Part shown: positions 39,477 to 49,621 of the stretch, in pieces
Numbering within the stretch: position 1 is the stretch's first letter
Layout of the letters: each line of letters opens with the position of its first letter
The notes under the pieces: model-generated
Databases searched by the model: none
What the model was told of the DNA's origin: nothing
The model's input: the letters and a program-made list of their open reading frames with translations, nothing else
Assembly (NCBI GenBank): GCA_965194515.1
Contig: OZ239146.1
Span: 744,001 to 808,000 of the forward strand
Reading direction: 5' to 3'
Origin: Acidimicrobilacustris europaeus
Lineage (GTDB): Bacteria > Actinomycetota > Acidimicrobiia > Acidimicrobiales > Acidimicrobilacustridaceae
Length of the DNA stretch: 64,000 nucleotides
Translations under genes and position numbers: made by a program

Positions 39477-40874
39477 ATGGTGTCGTCGGAAACTCTCCCG
39501 TTCGTTCGGGTCGTCCTCCTTGATTTCAACGGTGGCAGCACCATCGTTGAGGCTGTCGATGCTGTTACCAAAACGCAGTGGCCTACAGATCGCGTCGAGA
39601 TTGTCTGCGTCGATAACGGATCAACTGATGGAAGTCTCGAAGAAATTGAGCGGCGATTCCCGTCCGTCGTCACAGTGAGAAATGGTCAGAACCTAGGTTT
39701 TCCAGGGAACAATGTGGCAATGCGTGATCTCGACGGGGTCGATTACGTCGCTCTGGTGAATAGCGACGCGCTCGTCGAGCCAACTTGGCTCGCACCGCTC
39801 GTCGAACGAGCCTCTGCTGACACCGGAATCGGGGCGGTGTGTCCAAAGATTCTCTTCGCCGATCGATTTGTAGAGGTGAGCGTCGCGATCAAAGGCATAG
39901 GAGACAAAGAGGCTCCGTTGGCGATGCTTCGGGCAGTTTCGTCGAACGGTGAAGATGTCTTTACCCGCTCACACGTAGCCAATGGGGGCGGACGCACCTC
40001 CGACCGTTCGGGCATCTTCGAATGGCTTTCTGACGGATCGGTGTTGCGTGTGCCGGTTGATGCGGTTGCCGGAGCCACCGCGTCGGCAGAGATCACCGTA
40101 GAGATTGAGGCACTTGCGAGTTGTGTGGTCACACTGAACGAGTCAGGAGGCAAAGAACGAGCCCTTGCGGCAAGAGAGCGAGCGTCGATTGTTCTCACGG
40201 TGATCCAAGAGTCAGTTGATGTCGTGAACAACGTGGGGTCATGGCTTGATGGCTCATGGGTTGGCCATGAGCGCGGCCTGTACGAAGTTGACCGTGGCCA
40301 TTTTGACGAGGTACAAGAGATCGGGACTTGGTGTGGTGCGGCTGTTTTGCTGAGAGTAAGTCACCTTGCAGATGTTGGCCTGTTTGAGGAGAGCTTCTTT
40401 CTCTATTACGAAGACACCGATCTTGCCGTGCGGGGTCGGGGGAGAGGCTGGCGATTCGTTTTTGAGCCCTCCAGCGTTGTTCGCCATATCCATTCGGCGT
40501 CGACCGTCGAGGGTTCAGCAATCGCAGCTCACTTCATCGAGCGAAACCGCCTCTTGCTTGTGATTCGTCACGGATCAGCCTCTGAAGTATTTCGAGAGTT
40601 CGCTCGCTACCTACTCATCACTGCCTCCTATGCGCTCGCAGCATGCAAAGGAGCGGTTACGCATCGGCATGCCCCAGATTTCAAGAACGTTGTTCGTCGG
40701 TTGCGTTCGTATGTTTCCGCGTTGCAACTAGTGCCGTCATCTCTTTCATCACGGCATCGAATCTCTGCGGATCGTTACCTCTCGCGCAGCGAATTGCGGC
40801 TTCAAATCGCACGTGGATCTGCCAAGGTCTCTCCCGAGAGCGATGAGGACGCTGGACTACAATCAAGCCCGTGA
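39477..40874 (+). CDS. GT2 glycosyltransferase, rhamnosyltransferase-like (WbbL type)
   Basis: A 465-residue GT-A enzyme. VVLLDFNGGSTIVEAVDAV, IVCVDNGSTDGSLEEI, the NLGFPGNN loop and ALVNSDALVEP with the metal-binding Asp are classic GT2. The downstream GTWCGAAVLLRVSHLADVG and FFLYYEDTDLAVRGRGRGW block is typical of rhamnosyltransferases. An unusual insertion of about 110 residues (about residues 140-285) lies between these halves. Given the rml genes nearby, dTDP-rhamnose is the likely donor, by inference. The stop overlaps a GTG of a dubious short frame. Confidence 0.82.
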   Translation: MVSSETLPFVRVVLLDFNGGSTIVEAVDAVTKTQWPTDRVEIVCVDNGSTDGSLEEIERRFPSVVTVRNGQNLGFPGNNVAMRDLDGVDYVALVNSDALVEPTWLAPLVERASADTGIGAVCPKILFADRFVEVSVAIKGIGDKEAPLAMLRAVSSNGEDVFTRSHVANGGGRTSDRSGIFEWLSDGSVLRVPVDAVAGATASAEITVEIEALASCVVTLNESGGKERALAARERASIVLTVIQESVDVVNNVGSWLDGSWVGHERGLYEVDRGHFDEVQEIGTWCGAAVLLRVSHLADVGLFEESFFLYYEDTDLAVRGRGRGWRFVFEPSSVVRHIHSASTVEGSAIAAHFIERNRLLLVIRHGSASEVFREFARYLLITASYALAACKGAVTHRHAPDFKNVVRRLRSYVSALQLVPSSLSSRHRISADRYLSRSELRLQIARGSAKVSPESDEDAGLQSSP

Positions 40875-41086
40875 CACCTTGGCTGTTGCAGGGTTTGTGC
40901 CTCAGTGCGCCATCGGCGGTCGTCGGACCCGATGGCATTCCGGCGTTTTTCTACGAGCGGAGCCCGGTAGGTCCTCCATCGGAAGAGGGTTGGACGGTCC
41001 GGTGAGGTCGAGAACCTGCCTGCTAACCTTTTTCCTTCAGCACACCTTCGTTTTGTCGAAAAGCCCAAGAGCGGAAGAGCCAAGCG

Positions 41087-41890
41087 TTGAAGTCAGTTAG
41101 CGAACTCTGGGCCTACCGCAACCTGACCTACAACCTCGCCCAGCGTGAGTTGAGGTCTCGGTACAAAAAGAGTTTGCTTGGATGGCTGTGGTCACTTCTC
41201 AATCCGGCGGCGATTCTGGCTGTTTATACCCTGGTCTTCGGGTATTTCTTTAGTTCGAAAGCTCCGCTTGCAGGCAATGGTCGGACAGATGTCTTTGCCC
41301 TCTACCTGTTTGCTGGCCTGTGGGTGTGGAACCTCTTCAACGGCACAGTCTTGGGGGCTATCTCAGCGTTGCAGTCCGCAGGTCCTTTGCTGAACAAGGT
41401 GTATTTCCCTCCAGCGTGTCCGGCTCTGGCCAACACCGTCACAGTTCTGCTTCAGGCGATGATCGAAGCGGGAATTCTTCTTGTCATCATGATTTTGCTC
41501 GGCAACGTGGGATGGATGCTCCTGTTCTTTCCGCTGCTGATCCTGTGCATCACACTTTTCTCGGTAGGTATCGGACTCGCCCTGAGCGTGTACAACGTCT
41601 TCTATCGCGATGTGAATTACTTGGTGACAATCGGAATGAACGTTCTGTTTTACGCCACACCGATCATCTACCCGATCACGCTTGTTCAAGAGAAGAGCAT
41701 GACGTTGGCGCGGATATTGGAGCTGAGTCCGATTGCCCAATACGTGCAATGGTCACGGGACATCTTCTACGGATTGACAATGCCGAGTACGACATCGCTC
41801 ATCGTCGTTCCGCTGGCGTCTTTTGCTGTCTTTGTGCTTGGCCTGGCGATCTTCAATCGCAAGTCCCGTGACATCGCGCAGGAGTTGTGA
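41087..41890 (+). CDS. wzm: Polysaccharide ABC exporter permease (Wzm/TagG-like)
   Basis: A 267-residue ABC-2 type permease with six helices. The start YRNLTYNLAQRELRSRYKKS and the following LGWLWSLLNPAAILAVYTLV are hallmarks of O-antigen and teichoic acid exporters. The TTG start has GGAAGAG 8 nt upstream. The ATPase gene follows after 4 nt. The 212-bp gap before it holds no gene I can support. It should export a lipid-linked glycan made by neighbouring enzymes. Confidence 0.9.
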   Translation: MKSVSELWAYRNLTYNLAQRELRSRYKKSLLGWLWSLLNPAAILAVYTLVFGYFFSSKAPLAGNGRTDVFALYLFAGLWVWNLFNGTVLGAISALQSAGPLLNKVYFPPACPALANTVTVLLQAMIEAGILLVIMILLGNVGWMLLFFPLLILCITLFSVGIGLALSVYNVFYRDVNYLVTIGMNVLFYATPIIYPITLVQEKSMTLARILELSPIAQYVQWSRDIFYGLTMPSTTSLIVVPLASFAVFVLGLAIFNRKSRDIAQEL

Positions 41891-41894
41891 GGTC

Positions 41895-43094
41895 ATGAAA
41901 GCGATCGAAGTTCAGGATGTTTCAAAGCGGTTCCGCTTGTACACGGATCGTCCCGGTAGCGTGAAGCAGCTGTTCACCAAATTTGGTCGTCCAAAGTACG
42001 AGGATTTCTGGGCCGTTCGAAATGTCACGTTGGACGTCAACGAGGCGAGCGTTGCTGGCTTGATCGGGCACAACGGCTGCGGTAAATCAACCTTGTTGCG
42101 GATGATGGCGGGTATCCACTTTCCAACATCGGGATCAGTCCTCACTCGTGGCCGGATCTCAGCCCTCCTTGAGTTGGGTGCTGGTTTTCACCCGGATCTC
42201 ACGGGCCGCGAGAACGTCTATCTCAATGCGTCAATCTTGGGGCTGAGCCGCAAGCAGACCGACGTCATCTTTGATCGAATCGTCGATTTCTCGGGCCTCG
42301 CAGCGTTCATCGATAGCCCGGTGAAGCACTACTCGAGCGGCATGTATGTCCGGCTCGGTTTTTCTGTCGCCGTGCATGTCGACCCGCAGATATTGCTTGT
42401 CGACGAGGTCATTGCCGTGGGCGATGAAGACTTCCAGCGGAGATGCCTTGATCACCTGGCTGGTCTGAAGGCTTCGGGTGTAACCATCGTGTTGGTTTCG
42501 CACAATCTTGGCGTTATTGGTGATCTTTGTGACCAGGTCACATGGATGGACCATGGAGTTGTCAGAGATAGTGGTGAACCGGCCGACGTAATCGCGAACT
42601 ATCTCCGGGAAGTGAATGCAGTCGAAGCCGAGCGGCTTCGCATTGAAGCCGTGGAAGCTGGTTTGCTTCCAACTCCGGCGAAGGCGACCGAATCGGAGAT
42701 GGTCGATGATTCGGGTAATCCCCTCGAATTCGGAGTCACGGGCCAGCCCATCAATATGCGAGTCGCCCTTCCAGAAGCGCTTGCATCTGAAGAGCACACC
42801 TATTCTCTGATGATTCAAACCGAGTCCGGTGTCGTTGTTGGCGAAACGGAAATGAGCGCACCGATGGCTCAGCCGGGTCCACTGGCGAATGGCTACACAA
42901 TTCGCTGCCGATTCGACCCATTGTTGCTTGCTCCCGGAATTTATGAAGGCCGAGTTCGGGTGCATGGTGGCACGGTGGTGCGCGCTGAGGCCATGCGTGA
43001 TTTCGGCTTCTCGTTTCGGGTGCGGGCGGAGTCGTCGCCTCCAGTCGGGCTTCTACGGTTTCCGGCTACATGGCTCGAAGACAACGGTCGCTGA
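41895..43094 (+). CDS. wzt: Polysaccharide ABC exporter ATPase with C-terminal glycan-binding domain (Wzt-like)
   Basis: A 399-residue protein. The ATPase domain (residues about 1-245) shows Walker A GHNGCGKST, the exporter-type signature HYSSGMYVRLGF, Walker B ILLVDEVIAVGDEDF and the His switch SHN. The C-terminal part (about residues 270-395) is a beta-sandwich like that of Wzt, which in known systems recognises the finished glycan's terminal modification before export. That suggests the exported polymer is made fully in the cytoplasm. ATG at 41895 with GAGG upstream. Confidence 0.9.
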   Translation: MKAIEVQDVSKRFRLYTDRPGSVKQLFTKFGRPKYEDFWAVRNVTLDVNEASVAGLIGHNGCGKSTLLRMMAGIHFPTSGSVLTRGRISALLELGAGFHPDLTGRENVYLNASILGLSRKQTDVIFDRIVDFSGLAAFIDSPVKHYSSGMYVRLGFSVAVHVDPQILLVDEVIAVGDEDFQRRCLDHLAGLKASGVTIVLVSHNLGVIGDLCDQVTWMDHGVVRDSGEPADVIANYLREVNAVEAERLRIEAVEAGLLPTPAKATESEMVDDSGNPLEFGVTGQPINMRVALPEALASEEHTYSLMIQTESGVVVGETEMSAPMAQPGPLANGYTIRCRFDPLLLAPGIYEGRVRVHGGTVVRAEAMRDFGFSFRVRAESSPPVGLLRFPATWLEDNGR

Positions 43095-43101
43095 GTAGAC
43101 G

Positions 43102-43983
43102 ATGGCGCAGTTTTCGGGGCTGATTCCAGAACTTGATCCGTATGCACGTTCGTTTAACGCTGAGCGCGCTGCTCGCGTCACGATGGCTCGTCGGCAACTT
43201 GTAGCCAAGAGTTCAAATCCAGGGTTTTCATTACTCGTTCTTCATAAGGACCGTCCGGAGTTGTTGGCCCGACTTTGGTCGGGATTCACGAAGCTCCGCA
43301 GTGTGTGCATTCAAGAAGGGATTGACGTTGAACTCCTGCTCGGCGACACCGGCTCAACAAACGCCGAAACCTTGACGCTCCTTGACCACCCGCCTGAGGG
43401 CGTTGGGATCACTCGAGGAATGCAGTACCAGTTCTCGCGATGCAACAACGATCTTTTTGAGAACGCGAACTACGCAACGGTTCTGTTTATGAACAACGAC
43501 GTCTTTATCGACGAACGACCGGAGGGCGTGGTCGAGGCGTATCGGGCGCTCACCGCAGATCCTCAACTCGGCGCTGTGGGTGTTGTTCTTCTGTTCGAAG
43601 ACGGAACGGTTCAGCATGCTGGGGTCGAGTTTCTACAAACACCCGAATTGTTTGCCGTTCCGTATCACCCGGGAACACGACAGTCGCCGGTTCACAAAAT
43701 GGGCGAAGTGTTTACTTCTTCAGCGGTAACTGGCGCGTTCCTCATGACACCGAGCGACCTCTTCGCTCGATCAGGAGGCTTTGACGAGCGGTATGCCGCC
43801 GAATGCCAGGACATTGACTACTGCCTCCGGATGCGTCGAGTAGGACTTGATATCCGCACGCTTAATGTTGGTCCGATCTACCACGTCGAAAACGGAACCC
43901 GTGAGCCCGGTGAAGAGAATTGGGCCGATCGTGCGCTCTTTGTTCGACGCTGGAGCTCGTTCGTGGAATGCATCTCCTCATGA
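43102..43983 (+). CDS. GT2 family glycosyltransferase
   Basis: A 293-residue GT-A protein lying 7 nt after wzt. The nucleotide-binding start FSLLVLHKDRPELLARLWSG, the metal-site segment VLFMNNDVFIDERP, and SAVTGAFLMTPSDLFARSGGFDE with CQDIDYCLRMRRVG are typical. Donor and acceptor unknown. The next gene starts within its stop codon (ATGA), so the two are coupled. Confidence 0.85.
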   Translation: MAQFSGLIPELDPYARSFNAERAARVTMARRQLVAKSSNPGFSLLVLHKDRPELLARLWSGFTKLRSVCIQEGIDVELLLGDTGSTNAETLTLLDHPPEGVGITRGMQYQFSRCNNDLFENANYATVLFMNNDVFIDERPEGVVEAYRALTADPQLGAVGVVLLFEDGTVQHAGVEFLQTPELFAVPYHPGTRQSPVHKMGEVFTSSAVTGAFLMTPSDLFARSGGFDERYAAECQDIDYCLRMRRVGLDIRTLNVGPIYHVENGTREPGEENWADRALFVRRWSSFVECISS

Positions 43984-45170
43984 AAAATGTCTTGATGCTC
44001 ACTTCGGTCATGAAGCGGGGCTTCGGCGTCTCGGTAGTCGCTCGCGAGGTTGCCGATCGTATGGGCGAGGCCGGATGGAAGATGTTCATTGGCTGTCTCG
44101 AGGTTGACGAGTTTTACGCAGCTCAAGACGTGGTCGAGCTTCGACCCTCGCCCCAGACAATTTTCGAATATTGCCAAGCGAACAACATTGAGATTGTTGT
44201 CGCACAGACAAGCCCGTACTTCGAGGTGCTCCCAGCCCTTGAAATGTGGATTCCGACCGTCGTCTTTGAACATGGCGATCCAACGCCCACAATGTTCGAA
44301 CACGATGTAGCTGATCGTGAACAACTCAAGGTTCATAAGTTGAAGCGCGTGTATCCGAAGGTCGATGAAGTACTTGCGAGTTCGTTTTTTCTTCGCGACG
44401 AGATCGCTTGGCCAGCGACAAAAGTTGTCCCGCTGGGTTGCGACCACGTTGTCGACTACGGGCCGAAGGTTTTCGAGGCCAGAGCAGAAGATGAACCCGT
44501 CCTCCGTGTTGGGACGTTGTTGCGACTCGGGGCCGGGGAATCGTTTTACAAAGGTCTCGATGAGTACTTGGCAATCATCGATGAGTTTCAAAGTCGGCCC
44601 GGATTCCAGTTCTCAATCATGGGACGCGGCGAGGAATCCGACAGGCTCTGGTGGGAAGAGCGTGGAGTCCGTTGCCATCTGAACGCGTCTGATGAAGAGC
44701 GTTCAGTTTTTCTCTCTGAACTCGATGTTCTGATTTCGCCGAGTCGATGGGAGGGATTCAATCTTCCTCTCGTGGAGGCTCATGCCTCCGGCACTGTGGG
44801 TTTGGCATTCGATGTCGGCGCTCATCCGGAAACGACTCCTTTCCTGCTTTCGAATTTGTCCGATGCCATGTTCCTCCTTGAAGAGTGGCAACGCGATCGA
44901 TCGAAACTGGAGCTCGCCTCAGAACGTTGTTACCGATATTCCCGCCAGAAGTTCACCTGGCAGGCCACAGCCATGGAACTGGGCGCCCACCTTGATCGTG
45001 TCGCAGTAACCGCTAACTGGGGTCCCTGGCGACGGAGCCCACTGATGAAGGTGTGGCGCATGGTCGTGGGTCGTTACCGCATCGATGGTGTTTCTGGAAT
45101 TTCGAAGGCGGTCGCTGCGCGAGTTCGAAAACTTGCAGCACGTTTGCTTTCGAAATTCAAGTTTCGCTAG
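43980..45170 (+). CDS. GT4 family glycosyltransferase
   Basis: A 396-residue GT-B enzyme. LTSVMKRGFGVSVVAREVAD at the N-terminus, and RWEGFNLPLVEAHASGTVG with the E-x7-E motif near residue 270, are diagnostic of GT4. The C-terminal tail is basic (Arg/Lys-rich), fitting membrane association. The ATG at 43980 overlaps the previous stop; another in-frame ATG at 43968 is possible. It ends in a CTAG that also supplies the stop of the convergent gene. Confidence 0.85.
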   Translation: MKNVLMLTSVMKRGFGVSVVAREVADRMGEAGWKMFIGCLEVDEFYAAQDVVELRPSPQTIFEYCQANNIEIVVAQTSPYFEVLPALEMWIPTVVFEHGDPTPTMFEHDVADREQLKVHKLKRVYPKVDEVLASSFFLRDEIAWPATKVVPLGCDHVVDYGPKVFEARAEDEPVLRVGTLLRLGAGESFYKGLDEYLAIIDEFQSRPGFQFSIMGRGEESDRLWWEERGVRCHLNASDEERSVFLSELDVLISPSRWEGFNLPLVEAHASGTVGLAFDVGAHPETTPFLLSNLSDAMFLLEEWQRDRSKLELASERCYRYSRQKFTWQATAMELGAHLDRVAVTANWGPWRRSPLMKVWRMVVGRYRIDGVSGISKAVAARVRKLAARLLSKFKFR

Positions 45171-46630
45171 CGGGCGCCTTTTTCAATCCACTCGACGCGA
45201 CCTGATTCAAGATTCGGGTTTGAATAGGGGTCGGAAGCGAGTTGTGTGCCCCATCGAGAGAACAAGAGATGAGCTTCGTCGGCAGTAACCGTGCCGTCTC
45301 GCGTAACGCTCTCGAAGTGGAAGAGCACTGCATGCGGGGTGACGATGTTGCGTAGCCCGCGATCTCGAAGCCGTAATGCGAAGTCGACATCGTTGAAATT
45401 ATTTGGGAAGTCAAGGGCCATTCCGCCCACTTCGTCGAAGGTTGCTGTACGAACGGCAAGGCAGGCTGCAGTGACACCGATGCATTCTCTTGTGACCCGA
45501 CACATGCCTTGGGGTCCGGCGTAGTCCCCGTCGTAGCCGGCGAAAAGGTGGAAGGTTCCGTCGGCATAACGATGACCAATGTGTTGAATACGGCCGTCGG
45601 CAAGAAGGAGTCGGGCTCCAACGGCGCCCACGCCGGGTTCAAGGGCGAGACCAACGAGTTCCTCTATGAAATCCTCAGAAATGACTTCCATGTCATCGTT
45701 GAGAAGCAACAGCACGTCACCACTTGAAGCGGCTCGACCCTGACCGATTTTGTCGGCGAAATTGAATGGCTTGTCGTAGTCGACCCAGACGAGGTGATCT
45801 CCGCAAAGACGCTCAAGAGCGCGTCGCACGACGGTTGGAGTTGTCGTGTCCGCGACGACAACGAATTCAATGTTCTCCCAAGTGGACTTTTCGACAATTG
45901 ACTCCACGAGTTCAATGACGAAGACCCGCTCTTGTCCCCATACGATTCCAGAAGACCCGCGGGTAGGAATGATGAGGCTGACCTTGGTGTCGGGCGATGG
46001 GTGACGACGCAAGTGGAAGGTGTTGCCTGGCTCAGATACTTCAACATCGGCATTGATCCCCACACGCACGCAATGGGCCTGCAGTACTGCTGCAGCCTCC
46101 AGCATTTCTGCGGACTGGCGACTGCCTAGTGCGGTATCGGAATCGAGGTCAGCGCTTCCGAAGAGCACCTCGGGAATGTGGAAGACGGTGCCACCTTGTT
46201 CGGTGAGGCGGAGGACAAGATCCCAAAGCAAGGAATTCCCGTTCACTGCCGGAATGGAATCGTCGATGGCGGAGTCAAGGACAGACCGGAGCGCGTCGGA
46301 GCGGCGTACGGCAAGAAGACCACCGATGTAGAAATGCGAGCGGAATCGCTCCGGAGACCAATCTGGCTTATAGATCGGTCGAAGATGGCGCCCCCGGTTG
46401 TCGACAATCTCTTCGTCGGAGTAGGCAACGATGACGCTGGGATCGAGGAAGATTTCAGCGAGTAGCGGCAATGCCCGCCCATTGACGCCGCCGCGGGGGT
46501 CAGAGAGCACTACGACATCGGCGAGCGACGTATTGAGTGCAGCATTGAGCTCGGCCCTTCCGGCACCCTCGGGAAGCAGAACGATCTCGACGCTAGGTAG
46601 TTCGCTTTTGGGGTCGGAGTTCTTGTGCAT
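45167..46630 (-). CDS. Two-domain GT2 glycosyltransferase (O-antigen/rhamnan type)
   Basis: A 487-residue protein whose N-terminal half is a degenerate GT-A-like domain (SDEEIVDNRGRHLRPIYKPD, WSPERFRSHFYIGGLLAVRR). Its C-terminal half is a complete GT2 domain (KVSLIIPTRG, ASSGDVLLLLNDDMEVISED with the metal-binding aspartates, FNNFNDVDFALRLRDRGLRN). This architecture is common in O-antigen and rhamnan synthesis enzymes. Its ATG overlaps the stop of the coiled-coil gene upstream (TGATG), so the two are coupled. Confidence 0.85.
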   Translation of the reverse strand: MHKNSDPKSELPSVEIVLLPEGAGRAELNAALNTSLADVVVLSDPRGGVNGRALPLLAEIFLDPSVIVAYSDEEIVDNRGRHLRPIYKPDWSPERFRSHFYIGGLLAVRRSDALRSVLDSAIDDSIPAVNGNSLLWDLVLRLTEQGGTVFHIPEVLFGSADLDSDTALGSRQSAEMLEAAAVLQAHCVRVGINADVEVSEPGNTFHLRRHPSPDTKVSLIIPTRGSSGIVWGQERVFVIELVESIVEKSTWENIEFVVVADTTTPTVVRRALERLCGDHLVWVDYDKPFNFADKIGQGRAASSGDVLLLLNDDMEVISEDFIEELVGLALEPGVGAVGARLLLADGRIQHIGHRYADGTFHLFAGYDGDYAGPQGMCRVTRECIGVTAACLAVRTATFDEVGGMALDFPNNFNDVDFALRLRDRGLRNIVTPHAVLFHFESVTRDGTVTADEAHLLFSRWGTQLASDPYSNPNLESGRVEWIEKGAR

Positions 46631-46944
46631 CAGCGTCGGCAGAATCGAGCAGCGAAGCGGCCAAGTAGGGGAACTTTTCGCACGAAGCGATCACGGAACC
46701 AGACGAAGTCGCGCTGCCATCTGCGAACCTCGTTTTCCAAGTCGACGATTTGGGCACGCATTTGGCCGGCCTCGAGTTCCGATCGACGTGCTGCGTCACG
46801 AGCGCCGCGGGCATCTTGGGCAAGGTCTTCATAGGACTTCTCTGAAGGCCCCACGAGTTCGCGTAGTCGAGTTATCTCGCTGCGAAGTGCCGCGAGCTCT
46901 TCGTCAGGGTGCTCTGGAGCGGGGGATTCTTCAGAAACGTCCAT
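46630..46944 (-). CDS. Small coiled-coil protein coupled to a glycosyltransferase
   Basis: A 104-residue protein, mostly one charged heptad-rich helix (ELAALRSEITRLRELV and ARRSELEAGQMRAQIVDLEN), ending in a basic-hydrophobic motif RFVRKVPLLGRFAARF that could sit on the membrane. GAGAG precedes the ATG at 46944. Similar coiled coils are often fused to bacterial glycosyltransferases; here it is a separate gene immediately before one, overlapping it by 1 nt. It may tether or oligomerise that enzyme. Confidence 0.6.
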   Translation of the reverse strand: MDVSEESPAPEHPDEELAALRSEITRLRELVGPSEKSYEDLAQDARGARDAARRSELEAGQMRAQIVDLENEVRRWQRDFVWFRDRFVRKVPLLGRFAARFCRR

Positions 46945-47167
46945 TTGTTCTCTCACTGTAGTCTCCGGACCTTCTTGGCTGCCCTCGATCAAGTGGGAAT
47001 TTCCTTTGGGCGCAAAAGTTTGATGGCGGCCATGAACCTGTGCCCAAACCAACGATAACGATAGTCATGCAGGTTTTAATTGCTTATATTTGATCGAGGA
47101 CTCGACGTCGGCGACTTCTTACGTTGCTCAGTCGTGAATCGAGTATCTTGGACGGTCGGAGTGAACT

Positions 47168-48553
47168 GTGGATCAATCAATCAAAGTGAGTGAACCAAGG
47201 TCCGCTGGGCCACCAAGTTGGCTGGTCCTGGGTTTGCTGTTAGTACTCGTAACGATGGTTGTGGTCGGACATATCGGCCGATACCGAAAGTTTTCGCCGA
47301 TCGATGAATTGCAGCATGTCGACTACCTCCTAAATGCTCCAGGATTCGAGTTTCCAGGGAGTGGTGACCGCATAGGTCAAGAGGCAGCGCGGGCAGAGAC
47401 GTGTTCACGACTTGATGCGCCATTTGATGAAGCGGTTCCGCCGTGTGTTTCAGCACCAAACACGGTGGATGTTGAACAGTTGCAAGAACAGGGTTTCAAC
47501 ACTGCCTATATTCATCCCCCGGGTTTTTACTTTGTCGACGGTGTAACGACTCGAGTTCTCGAGGTAATCACGTTTCAAAAAATCGGGATCCTCACACTCG
47601 CCCGCTTGGCAGGATTGATTTGGGCGTGGTTGGCAGTGGTGTTCCTGTGGCTCGTCTTCAAGGAGTTTGGTGCATCGACTTGGATCGCGGCTGTCGGAAT
47701 TCTCCTAGTGATGACTTCCGGTGCCGTGATCAGCTCCGTCTCAACAGTGAATCCAGATGGAACAGCGCTGGCTGTTGGTGCTGGAATTCTTTGGGCAGCG
47801 GCGAGGTGGGAGAGAACGGGGCGTTTCGGGTGGCTCGTCGTTCTGTTTGCGGCCTTAGCGGTTATCACAAAGTTTTCGAATATCGCCGGCGTGGGCGTTG
47901 CGCTCGCCTTTCTCTTGCTGCCCGCATTTGAACAAGTGATGAGTCAGTTTCGAGCTTCTAGATTTAAGGGAGTCTGGACGGATCGAGTAAGAAGATCCCG
48001 AGTTGCAATCGCAGGTGCTTCTCTTGTTGCTGTAGGTGCGGTTTCTCTTGCTTGGCGTGTGGCCCAATCGGTACTTCAAGTGGTTCCTCCAAATGAATTG
48101 CCCATGGCGCAGCCAACAGTTATCTCAAGTTTTCCGTTGACAGCTTTCGTCAATTCGTGGAGAGTTGGGATTTCGCCACTTCAGTCTCCCTGGATGGCTT
48201 CGTTTCTAGGTTCCGAATGGATGGTTGCATCCGTTGGAGTCGTTGATCTCGCTTTGGTAGTTGGTGCTGTTGCCGGACTATTTCTCTCATCCGCGGGTTC
48301 GAAGGGTCGCCGGGTGGCTTGGGCCTCGATTGGGTGCTCGATGCTCTTCGGACCCCTTCTCGTCGCCTTTCTCTTTTTCGCACAACACGTAAACTTTCCG
48401 ATTCCGCCACGTTATGGGCTTTCACTGGTGGCAGGGTTGGCCGTTTCAACTATCCCTTTGTTGCGAACTAGGTGGGGATTCCGCGTTGCAGTGGCTCTCT
48501 CAGTTTTCTCAACAGCTGCCGTGCTGTCGTCCATAACGTTCCCGACGGTTTGA
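47168..48553 (+). CDS. GT-C-like polytopic membrane protein (DUF2142/ArnT-like)
   Basis: A 461-residue protein with about 11 to 12 helices. The first outward loop carries FSPIDELQHVDYLL, where the Asp-Glu pair resembles the catalytic acid motif of GT-C transferases that use polyprenyl-phosphate sugars, and IHPPGFYF after it resembles the DUF2142 pattern. It may add a sugar to the glycan on the outer face of the membrane; substrate unknown. GTG start. The 223-bp divergent gap upstream is AT-rich (TTTTAATTGCTTATATTTG around 47076), a likely promoter region. Confidence 0.65.
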   Translation: MDQSIKVSEPRSAGPPSWLVLGLLLVLVTMVVVGHIGRYRKFSPIDELQHVDYLLNAPGFEFPGSGDRIGQEAARAETCSRLDAPFDEAVPPCVSAPNTVDVEQLQEQGFNTAYIHPPGFYFVDGVTTRVLEVITFQKIGILTLARLAGLIWAWLAVVFLWLVFKEFGASTWIAAVGILLVMTSGAVISSVSTVNPDGTALAVGAGILWAAARWERTGRFGWLVVLFAALAVITKFSNIAGVGVALAFLLLPAFEQVMSQFRASRFKGVWTDRVRRSRVAIAGASLVAVGAVSLAWRVAQSVLQVVPPNELPMAQPTVISSFPLTAFVNSWRVGISPLQSPWMASFLGSEWMVASVGVVDLALVVGAVAGLFLSSAGSKGRRVAWASIGCSMLFGPLLVAFLFFAQHVNFPIPPRYGLSLVAGLAVSTIPLLRTRWGFRVAVALSVFSTAAVLSSITFPTV

Positions 48554-48614
48554 GCACCTGCAGTGCCCGTGGAAGACAACCTTCTCCTCGTGCGGCGTTG
48601 CAACAGAAGCTGGG

Positions 48615-49621
48615 TTACTCGGTAACGCCAGCGCCGGCAGAGTTGCCGAATGCTTCAAGTAGTTGAAGGGCAGCTTTCGCTGGAGTGATGTGCCCCGCAG
48701 CGACACTTTTCTCGGTGCCGGGCAGCAGAGTTGCGACTTTTGTGTCAGACCGAAAGCGGTCAATCAGCGTGTCGCCGATTTCGCTCCAGAGCCATGCTGT
48801 CGCCTGAGCCGAACGGGCCTCTTTGAGTTCTCCGTCGGCGGCGACGGCTGCGGTGAACGACATAACTGCGTCCCAAACTTCTGAGACGCCAATGCCGTTG
48901 AGCGCCGAGCAAGCAAGAACCTCGGTGGACCACGCATTCCACTTTGGTCGCAGCAGGTGGACTGCGCTTGCGTAGTCACCTCTGGTGCGGGCTGCAGCGG
49001 GAGCGAGGTCGCCATCGGCTTTGTTCACGATGACGAGGTCAGCGAGTTCCATGATGCCGCGCTTGATGCCCTGGAGTTCATCGCCACCACCAGGTGAAAC
49101 AAGAAGGGCGAAGAGATCAACCATGTCCGAAACTGCAACCTCGGACTGACCGACACCGATTGTCTCGACAACGACGACATCGAAACCAGCCGCTTCGCAC
49201 AGCAACATTGCTTCGCGAGTGCGTCGGGCAACACCACCGAGTTGCGAGCCACCAGGGGAGGGGCGGATAAACGCTTCGGGGCGATTTGCAAGTTCACCCA
49301 TGCGGGTCTTGTCGCCAAGGATCGAACCACCCGTGCGGCGACTTGAGGGATCGACAGCAAGAACCGCGAGTTGGTGGCCCTGGTTGATGATGTGTTTGCC
49401 GAACGCTTCGATGAATGTTGACTTCCCGACACCGGGAGGTCCGGAAATGCCGATGCGCACCGCGTTGCCGGTTGCTGGAAGTACGGCTTCAAGCACTGCG
49501 TCGGCAATGACGCGATGCTCGGCTCGGGTCGATTCGGCGAACGTGATCGCTCGGGCCAAAGAACGCCGATCGCCGGAGCGGATCCCCTCGATGAGGGAGG
49601 CGGCGTCCTCGGCGGTTTCGG

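Noticed and set aside
40252..40272. 8-bp perfect hairpin in the GT2 gene
   Set aside because: Several stems of this length are expected by chance in 64 kb.
40871..41005. 44-codon frame whose GTG overlaps the GT2 stop
   Set aside because: The overlap invites translational coupling, but the product (starting VTPWLLQGLCLSAPSA) shows no domain, helix or membrane pattern.
45167..45170. Convergent genes sharing CTAG as stop codons on both strands
   Set aside because: Neat, but a four-base palindrome is a frequent outcome of tail-to-tail packing; no function implied.
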